The translations under genes were made by a program, and so were the position numbers. The notes under the pieces are model-generated. The model made no database searches, had not been told where the DNA came from, and saw nothing but the letters and a program-made list of their open reading frames with translations. A stretch of DNA of 64,000 nucleotides from Microcebus murinus (Eukaryota > Chordata > Mammalia > Primates > Cheirogaleidae): NCBI RefSeq assembly GCF_040939455.1, contig NC_134112.1, forward strand, positions 65,613,001-65,677,000, in the 5' to 3' direction. Numbering within the stretch: the first letter of the stretch is position 1; each line of letters starts with the position of its first letter. Below, one piece after another: positions 56,512-64,000 of the stretch.

Positions 56512-59500
56512 TGGGAGATGTTTCTTTAACAAAATGGCTCACTGTAACCAAGCCAAGTAGAGGACTAGAAGGAGAGGGGAAATGCCCACCATGGAGTGAT
56601 GCTCAGACATGGTAGACCTGGGTGAATTTTGGCAACACAACAGAGTTCAACAGCCAGAAGAGAGCTGTTGGCCCACAAGAAGCAATGAGGCAATTGTAGA
56701 TCACTACTACCCTGGACTAACTTGCCTATTCCTACATATATTATTATGCTAAAGTTTTGTGCACTGTCTTCTAGTCCCACAAATTTGATGTCCACATTCC
56801 CTGCCCTAATTCATTCATTTATGCTTATATTATCTGATGAGGTTAAGATGTTGCTCTTTATAGCCCACATGTTCATAAATGATCAACACTTAACCAATGA
56901 TAAAAATTTGCCCAAGAATTTATAAATCTCAGAATACTTGGCATTTCAGAGGCAAAGCTTGGATCCAGAATATTAACCACTGTTTCTTCTGCTATGTAAG
57001 CTTTATCAGTTTCTGCTCACTACAGCTCAGATCAAACCTTAGAGTTTTATCTAACATCCTAATTATAGTCATATCTAGTCAGAGAGTATCATATTTGCCC
57101 ACTTCTTTAAAATACCTACCAATATTTATTTTATTTAAGATTCATTACTTCCCTAACAACAATTTAAAGACAATGTATCCTTATAATAATTTTTGCTTTG
57201 TTCAAGATTGCCTCTGAAAGTGAAAATAATGGAAAGATTTGCTTATGGGAACTGTGAAGAGTTAGGCATCTATCCTTCTACTTTAAGTTTTAGGTATAAA
57301 TGCCTTTAAAGGATTCTGAAAGAGCAAGAGAACACTAGGTATTACTTTAATGACTAAAGGCACTGTTTGACAAACCTCTATTATTGTCCATCACTGCTTC
57401 AGATTCCTTTGGTCTATAGCCTGGTCATTCAGTATCTGAAGACACACATATCAAAATAATACAGCAATAATTGCATCCACTTGATGCAGAATACAGGTAT
57501 TCCAGGACAGGCAGTTTGTGAATGAAACGTCTATTTAAAAAGGAAGGCAATTTGACCATGGTCTGATTTTGCCTCAGTGATTTTTCTGTGAGCAGTTTTC
57601 TAACTTATTGTTTTCAGTGTTAATAGGGTCACTTTCCTCTCATTTGTCAGAATCACATCAAATGAAATGAGATTTTTACCTGTTTATTTGTTGATTGCTA
57701 ATATCAACCTTTCTCACTAATAGGCTATCTCAAAGTACAGCTGGCTGCATTTGATAATATAATCAGAAGTATATTCTTGCCTGAAAATTAGAGAATGAAG
57801 CACATGACTAGCTACGGTCCCCTGTCTCGAATAGGAGCTTTGACAAATGTTAGGCTGCTTGATGTTTGCATTTCAGAACAAGGAAGGAAAATAGAGTTTA
57901 TTGAAAGAAATCATTTAGGAGTAGTATAAAGGTTTGTTAGTCTTGGATAAACTAAAGTTATTTTTAATCAGTTTGTGATTGCTGTAAGATAAAGGAAAAA
58001 TATAGGAAAAGATTCAAAAGTTTTACATTTTACATAGTAATAAATATAGAAATAAAACAAGCTAATATTTAGTAATAAGCCAACACCAATATTAAAACAA
58101 GCTTGAAAGTCATCATCTTTATCCTTGAGTCACTACAGCAAAGTTCACTGCTTCTTGAGAAATGTTTACTTATATGCATAGGGAAAAGGAAAAAAAAACC
58201 AACTTATTCTAAATATGTGGAAAAGATCACAGGAAAACTTAAGGATAAAGCTGGTTTAATGTGAAATTTCTAAAGAACTCTTTAAGATCATTAGCTATAT
58301 TCTATAGGGCAAAATTTGAAAGCTTTCATAGGGAGGAATAATTTCAGCACATTACTATCAAACTTCATTATCCCCAAGCTAAGACAGAGGGCAAAGAGCT
58401 AAGCAAACAACTCGGATGATACATTTATGGTCTTTCTGAGTGATGGAAAAATTCCCATTGAGCCAGTTAAATTCCAACCAGTCAAATTGTTGTTTGAGGA
58501 ACCAATAAGAACATTTCAGCTCCAAATTATTGTTCCCACAATAGAGGCATTAAACTAAAAATTTGGTCTTAAGGGTGGAAAACGTATATAATTCAAAAAT
58601 ATAAAAATTTACGCACATATATGCAAATGTGTGAGATATTATTTAGGAGTCTAGAAATAAATTCAGTGATCTTTGCAGTAGGTGTTATTCTATGGCAAAT
58701 TATCTGGGGTCCCATCAAAAATTTAGATGCAAGGAGGAAAATGGGAAAGGGTTAATTTTTATTTTCCCCAAAGGGATCAGATTTAGATGTGTGTCTCTCT
58801 TGTTGTTGTTGTTGTTGTTTTCTAGAGACTGAAAAAGAGGGCTTAATAGGGTAATCAGGGGCATTTACAAATTATTCATCAGGGACTGCTGAAAGTGATT
58901 GAAGGGCATTAGTGAGAAATCTGGACAAAAGAGTAATACTGTGTTGATTTTCCACCTGAAACTGTGTTCCAATGTGGCCCAGGCATGAAAGGTATTATGA
59001 GTATTATCCTCACACTTAATTTTGACCTATCAAGGTTTATTTGTTTATTTTTAAAATAAAATTATTAACAGTGTTTAAAATGTGTAATGTTTAAATACAG
59101 TAGTACAAAGTTTAAAAAGGAAATAATAATAAAAACTTTAGGATTACTATTAATATCTTAATCTTAGAGACTCTTACAGACTTCGGGATATTTGATGTTT
59201 TTTTCTAAGTTTTTTCGGTATTTAATTTTGGAAAGTGCTTAGAACAGGAGGAAGTAGCCAGGAGAATCTGAAGGTAATGTATATGGTATATACTATGTCT
59301 CAGCGCATTGCATTCTTTTGTGAAACTCTTAAGATTAAAGAGAAATGGCCAGATCCAAGGTGTGTTCTAGTACACATCCAGGACACTTAGACTGTCCTAA
59401 GTTCAGAAATATACCTCAAAGGCAGTGCTAGTGGGTAATAATTATATTTCCAATGTTTCTGATGAGAGTCTTACTTTCTTTGGCACTATTTTCATCAGAT

Positions 59501-59599
59501 TATTTTCCCTAAGTGGATCTTGAAAGCTTAGAATCTGTAGCTCTGTCTATAATCATAATAAATTATTTAGAGAAATAAAATAAATATTTAATTTATGCT
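56512..59599. other. Unassigned AT-rich sequence
   Basis: About 3 kb without a gene, RNA or repeat I recognise, apart from the small (TTG)n tract at 58799-58822. Confidence 0.5.
58799..58822. repeat. (TTG)n microsatellite
   Basis: About seven copies of the trinucleotide. Confidence 0.85.
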
Positions 59600-60091
59600 A
59601 GTGTTGTTTATGTATGACCTTATCCTCAATTCTTATTTATCTTTGTCAAAATATTGGGCATGGAAACCAGCAGTGCTTCACCTCCCCTTTGTCTCCTTTC
59701 CTCTCTCCTATTCCCCCAATATTAATGACAAGTTTTTGTTAAATGAGTTTAGTATTTTCATTAATATGACTATGTAGAGATGGTTCATTGTCAGCCCAAG
59801 TTTGCACACTATGATTATATTGCCTTTTGATGTCATTTTTTATTTCTCAGAGAGAATACCTACCCCTTTATTTTCCATCTGCCTATTTTTCTTCAAATCT
59901 CTTGCATGGTCCTGACGTTAAAACTTCAGATTATCTCTCAGCTCCATTTCCTTTCTCTTCTCCTCCTGTTCGTATGTGGCCTGATGGCTTACCACGTCTG
60001 CAACTATAAAACTATGACCCTTGGAATTCCCATTTCTCTTTACTTTGTTGGATGTTTTGGTTTCTTGGATTCCACATTTTTCTCTATTTTT
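59600..60091 (-). repeat. Possible 3' part of an old L1/HAL1, antisense
   Basis: 'attttcattaatatgactat' then 'gtagagatggttcattg' has the look of an antisense old L1-like 3' region. It precedes a better supported antisense ORF1 at 60319. Low confidence. Confidence 0.3.
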
Positions 60092-60318
60092 ATACACATG
60101 TTACATCTCTCATGCCCTCTTTTTTTCTGTTCTTACCCCAATCATATGGAAACATTTTAAACATATATTTGCTTAGAATTCTGTTTTTATAATTGCAAAT
60201 GTAATAAAATTGAATTAAAAACCCAAAGAGATAAAAATAGAAGAGAAATAATAAGTCAGGTGGATTAAATATCCATCTAATGGGAGGTCTACAAAGAGAG
60301 AACTAAGAAAATGAATGG
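60092..60318 (+). repeat. Inverted repeat, left arm (227 bp)
   Basis: The reverse complement of 60760-60985 matches base for base except two substitutions and one T indel, about 99% identity. It begins 'atacacatgttacatctc' and ends 'aagaaaatgaatgg'. Confidence 0.95.
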
Positions 60319-61020
60319 AATTCTTTCTCATTTTGATGGAGCATGTTCTCCAGTGGCTTCCTACGAAGGAGTACAGAGAAGTTCAATATTTTGGAGAAAT
60401 AGATATCAATAAGGTGTCCTCATATTATCTTCATCCTTGATTGATACTTATGCTAGGTGTAAAAATTTCGGTTAAAAATCATTTCATTTAGTATTTTAAA
60501 AGCATTATTTAATTTTCTTTTAGCTTCCAATACTACTTTTGAGAAGCACGATGGAATTCTGATACTAAGTTCTTTGTATGTGATTTGTTTTTTCTTTCTG
60601 AAATTTGTGTGATCTTATCTGTATCCCTGGTTTTTATCTCTGGGGTTTTGATATGCCTTCTAGTAGGTTATTTTGTTGAATACTCACTGGGACTTTCAAA
60701 CTGTATAACTAACTATATTTTTCAGTTCTGGAAAACTTAGGCTGAATTTTTTGTAGTACCCATTCATTTTCTTAGTTCTCTCTTTGTAGACCTCCCATTA
60801 GATGGGTATTTAATCCACCTGACTTATTATTTCTCTTCTATTTTTATCTCTTTGGGTTTTTAATTCAATTTTATTACATTTGCAATTATAAAAACAGAAT
60901 TCTAAGCAAATATATGTTTAAAATGTTTCCATATGATTGGGGCAAGAACAGAAAAAAGAGGGCATGAGAGATGTAACATGTGTATTTGATTTGTGTATTC
61001 ATCTTTTCAATGGTTTGGTA
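60319..61020 (-). mobile_element. Old L1/HAL1-type ORF1 region, antisense
   Basis: 'tggagcatgttctccagtgg', 'catccttgattgatacttat', 'cttttagcttccaatactac', 'ttttgagaagcacgatggaa' and 'gtatgtgatttgttttttct' follow in the order of the antisense ORF1 region of old L1 or HAL1 elements. The sequence continues naturally into the right arm of the inverted repeat. It is highly diverged. Confidence 0.6.
60760..60985 (-). repeat. Inverted repeat, right arm (226 bp)
   Basis: Partner of 60092-60318, separated by a 441-bp spacer. It seems to be in its ancestral place because it carries on the antisense ORF1 order of the spacer. The left arm is then the inverted duplicate. Confidence 0.95.
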
Positions 61021-61222
61021 TTTGAATAATATAAAAATTGTAGTTAACAATAAATAAAATATACTTCACACATAAAATACCATAAAGAACAGTGCTTCGT
61101 ACATAACCAACACTACATAAATATCAGCTATCAGCGCATCAGTCAGGGTTCTGGCAGGAAAATAGAAAACCCACTAGATATTTCAAGTGAGAATGTATTT
61201 AATTCAAATGAATGAGTTCTTA

Positions 61223-61237
61223 AAATTATGGAAGGAC
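61223..61237. repeat. Alu TSD, left copy
   Basis: 'aaattatggaaggac', identical to 61721-61735. Confidence 0.9.
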
Positions 61238-61720
<483 letters not shown>

Positions 61721-61735
61721 AAATTATGGAAGGAC

Positions 61736-62096
61736 TACGCAACATAGGTTAGATCCACTAGCTTTAAGAAATCAAGAAGATTATTAATAGTAATCTCAGA
61801 AAACTATGACTAATATCTGTCACACCAAAGAATATTTTCACAAGACAATGCTTGAAAACCAATGAGACTGCCTGAAAAAACTGTATATCTGTTATCTGTT
61901 AAAATCTCACGCTTGGCTTTTTAATGTTGAAGAAGTCGTGACAGTGTTAGTTCTTTTATTTTCTGAGCTCATGCAAGTACTTCTCATTGGCATGAAACCT
62001 GCTGGCAAGGTTTCTGATAAATAAGGTCCTATGCTTCCAGCTCCTGTGTTACAAGAGAAAGCAGGAAGGGACATGGGTTACCAAAAGGTAATCTAA
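61736..62096. other. Unassigned, probably part of the old antisense L1
   Basis: It lies between the Alu and the solo LTR. There is no gene. It is likely interior sequence of the ancient L1 that is interrupted by both insertions. Confidence 0.35.
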
Positions 62097-62177
62097 TGTT
62101 GCGGCAAGTGTACAGCTAGTGTGCAGCTCTTGACCTGGGAAAGAACCCAGCGGCACACGAAGAGTCGGAGAACAGTC

Positions 62178-62183
62178 TTTATT
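62178..62183 (-). terminator. LTR polyadenylation signal
   Basis: 'tttatt' on the plus strand is AATAAA on the LTR strand, about 90 bases downstream of the TATA box, within the expected R region. Confidence 0.7.
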
Positions 62184-62269
62184 CTTCCAGCAGCCTCAAC
62201 CCAGCAAGTGTTACAGCTCTCTTCCAGTTTTCTGATCTTCTAACCCCCCCTTCCTTGTTCTCCTCCTGC

Positions 62270-62276
62270 TTTTATA
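62270..62276 (-). promoter_or_regulatory. LTR TATA box
   Basis: The LTR strand reads 'gggtataaaagc', placing transcription start about 25-30 bases further on, near 62245. Confidence 0.75.
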
Positions 62277-62296
62277 CCCTTGGTAGGACTCAAAAA

Positions 62297-62435
62297 GCGT
62301 CCAATCAGCAACAAGCTTTAACATCCAATCAGCAACAAGCTGTAACATTCAATCAGCAATAAGCTTTAACATCCAATCAGCAACAAGCTGTAACATCCAA
62401 TCAGCAACAGTGGGATTCAAAAATTACCCAATCAG
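62297..62435 (-). promoter_or_regulatory. Tandem CCAAT-box array in the LTR U3
   Basis: Five 24-bp units each hold (T/C)CAATCAGCAA, starting at 62301, 62325, 62349, 62373 and 62397. The third has TCAAT instead of CCAAT. A sixth CCAATCAG is at 62428. On the LTR strand these are ATTGG boxes, which resemble NF-Y sites, just upstream of the TATA box. Confidence 0.8.
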
Positions 62436-62652
62436 GATCATACGAGCAGCGTGGCCGGAAGCAGGCGGTGGCATTCAGGCCTAGCAGCATTCCCACACTC
62501 CGGGCCCACGGTGGCACTACCACGAGGCCCGCCCCAGCAGCATGCCCTCCACCCAGGCCCGCCCGGCGCCGGCCAGTGGGGATGTGGGGTGATGGGGAGG
62601 CAGCAAGCTGTGGGCCTCATCCCAGCGCCTGACATTTTCCGCATCACTAACA

Positions 62653-63790
62653 CTTATGATTATTTATTAATATTCATATTTTCCCTTTGAAATGTTATTC
62701 TGATTCTTATATTGCTTCTGTTTTTCTTTCTCTTTTTTTTCTCGCAGTCCTTTTTTCTCTTGTGTTTATAATTCTTTTGCTGTTGTTGCTGCTGCTGTTG
62801 TTAGACTGGTTCCTCAAATGTTGAGTAACACTTAGTGAAGCACTAAAGGCTTCCAGAAGCTGTGAGGACATGGCTCCAGCTTGTCTCCAGGCAAATGGGG
62901 ATTATTCCCAAGTGGTCTGCCCGTTTAGGCATTCAGGCTGTAAAATGGCTTTTAAGCTGGGAACTACCAAACTACCGAATGCCAGTAATCTTCCTGAGTT
63001 CAATTTCTCTGCAGGTGGATACTCCCACTCTCAACTTCCCATTGAGATGGATAGCCTGAATGACAGTATTAAGAAAGGTAGGATTGGTATCTTAGCATTG
63101 AGTATATAGATATTAACATAATTCCATTTTCAGACCCATGCCTCATTCCTTCCCTTTTTTCTGTTTAAGTTTGGAGGCTTTCTGCAGAGCTGGCTTCATT
63201 GATGTACCACCCTGCAGCTGCATGTCACTCCATCCTTAGAACGACCCTATATTTCATTTAACTCTCTATAATAGTCTCACTGAAATTCTAATTTTTTAAC
63301 AAGGAGACCCACATATTTATTTTGCACTGGGCCCCACAAATCATGTATCTTTGCTTTGCTCTGTTTCAGTTTCCGCAAAGGCTGCCTGCTGACTTCCACA
63401 GTGACTAGAGATGGGTAGTTGCCTTCCTGTTTTAGGGATGGAAATAGGAAGGAGGAATGAAGAGCAGGCTTCTAATTGTTCCATACATAGGCACTCAAAC
63501 AAAAAGAACCCACTCCTTTCCCCAGGTGTCTGATACCTCCAATTCTGGAGACTTTCTAAGACTTCCTGGAACCCTCCTCCCATAGACAGAGTTGATTTTC
63601 TGCTTGCTAAGTCACTCATTAACTCCATCGGCTCTCACATCCTGCTTTGGCACTCCTGATGTCTCGTTTATTGAAGATCAATTCTGTATTTTTGTTTCTT
63701 TTTTGCCTTTACTGTTTGAGGGGTGATATTAGAAAGCCCAGGGAGTAGAAGAATTTACATGCTGCCACCTTGAAACACGAAGCCCACATA
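62653..63790 (-). mobile_element. Probable 5'UTR of the old L1, antisense
   Basis: 'actggttcctcaaatgttga' and 'agaagctgtgaggacatggc' resemble the antisense 5'UTR of old L1s. Near 63750-63775 'acatgctgccaccttgaaac' resembles the start of many L1s, where a 'gccatcttg' motif is found. A (TGT/TGC)n tract is at 62777-62803. This would close the element interrupted from 60319 on. Moderate to low confidence. Confidence 0.45.
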
Positions 63791-64000
63791 ATATTTTTAT
63801 AATGGTATCTAGAAACAGGAAACTTAAGAGGTTTCTGCAAGCTGATTCTCAAACTGAAACATATGGTTTTAAAATATGCAACCAAAAGGTGAGGTCAATT
63901 ATCTTTTTTCACATTTCAGCTAAATATGTTACTTGCTCAATGTGTTATAAATATTATTTTCTAGATGATCTTATTTATTGAAGTTAAATAGCTGACATAC
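63791..64000. other. Unassigned AT-rich sequence
   Basis: Nothing is recognised up to the window's end. Confidence 0.5.

Larger units (their letters stand above)
62097..62652 (-). mobile_element. Solo LTR (ERV1-like), antisense
   Basis: On the minus strand it starts 'tgttagtgatgcggaaaatg' and ends 'cacttgccgcaaca', giving TG...CA termini with a short TGTT/AACA inverted repeat. The order U3, TATA box, poly(A) signal and U5 is complete. Flanking 'ctaa' and 'ctta' could be a 4-bp TSD with one change. The length is about 556 bp and U3 is GC-rich. No internal viral sequence is attached. The class I call rests on layout and TSD length; I do not recognise the family. Confidence 0.85.

Noticed and set aside
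62297..62435. CRISPR-like array of 24-bp repeats
   Set aside because: The repeats are contiguous without spacers, contain CCAAT boxes, and sit in the U3 of an LTR in a primate genome.
62870..63109. A possible exon near 62870-63080, with an AG before and GT after
   Set aside because: The frames have no recognisable domain, and the region fits an antisense old L1 5'UTR interrupted by an LTR and an Alu.

Overview
The window looks like nuclear DNA of a strepsirrhine primate, most likely a lemur. Four Alu elements carry a linker that gives 'ctactataaatagaaag' followed by 'aattaattggccaac' on their sense strand, a form I associate with strepsirrhine Alus, and a young L1 subfamily differs from anthropoid L1PA. 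The DNA is AT-rich. I see no host exon, tRNA or rRNA that I could defend. It reads as an intergenic or deep-intronic gene desert built from layers of transposable elements.

Layout. 1-8.5 kb: old, decayed MIR, L2 and L1 fragments, an AluJ with a perfect 15-bp target site duplication (TSD), and a MaLR-type LTR. 9.4-11.6 kb: a dead ERV-L pol remnant split by a MER2 (Tigger-type) DNA transposon. 12.2-12.5 kb: a decayed array of C2H2 zinc fingers. 13.7-19.0 kb: a nearly complete L1 with a twin-priming 5' inversion. 20.1-23.9 kb: a second inverted L1 and a truncated L1. 24-28.9 kb: mostly unassigned AT-rich DNA. 28.9-29.3 kb: a tiny inverted L1. 29.3-35.9 kb: a full-length, minus-strand L1 with intact ORF1 and ORF2, a CpG-rich 5'UTR, a pure poly(T) tract and a perfect 14-bp TSD. 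36-44 kb: two lemur-type Alus, an MLT1/MST LTR, and MIR and L2 scraps. 44-49.4 kb: an old L1 mosaic holding a nearly complete Tigger1. 50.7 kb: an Alu. 53.3-56.5 kb: a further inverted L1. 59.6-63.8 kb: an old antisense L1/HAL1 5' half interrupted by a 227-bp, about 99% identical inverted duplication, an Alu with a long purine pentamer tail, and a solo LTR with tandem CCAAT boxes.

The only two plausible functional coding sequences are ORF1p and ORF2p of the L1 at 29.3-35.9 kb. ORF2p keeps every endonuclease, reverse-transcriptase and C-terminal Cys/His residue I could check, so this copy may be retrotransposition-competent. The other L1 copies supply dead templates of the same lineage. Four of the seven lineage-type L1 insertions show 5' inversion. 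The most unusual structural signals are the recent inverted duplication near 60 kb and a templated, inverted-plus-direct insertion inside the Tigger1.

Repeat family names rest on recognition by eye, not on a library search. Boundaries of old elements are approximate.
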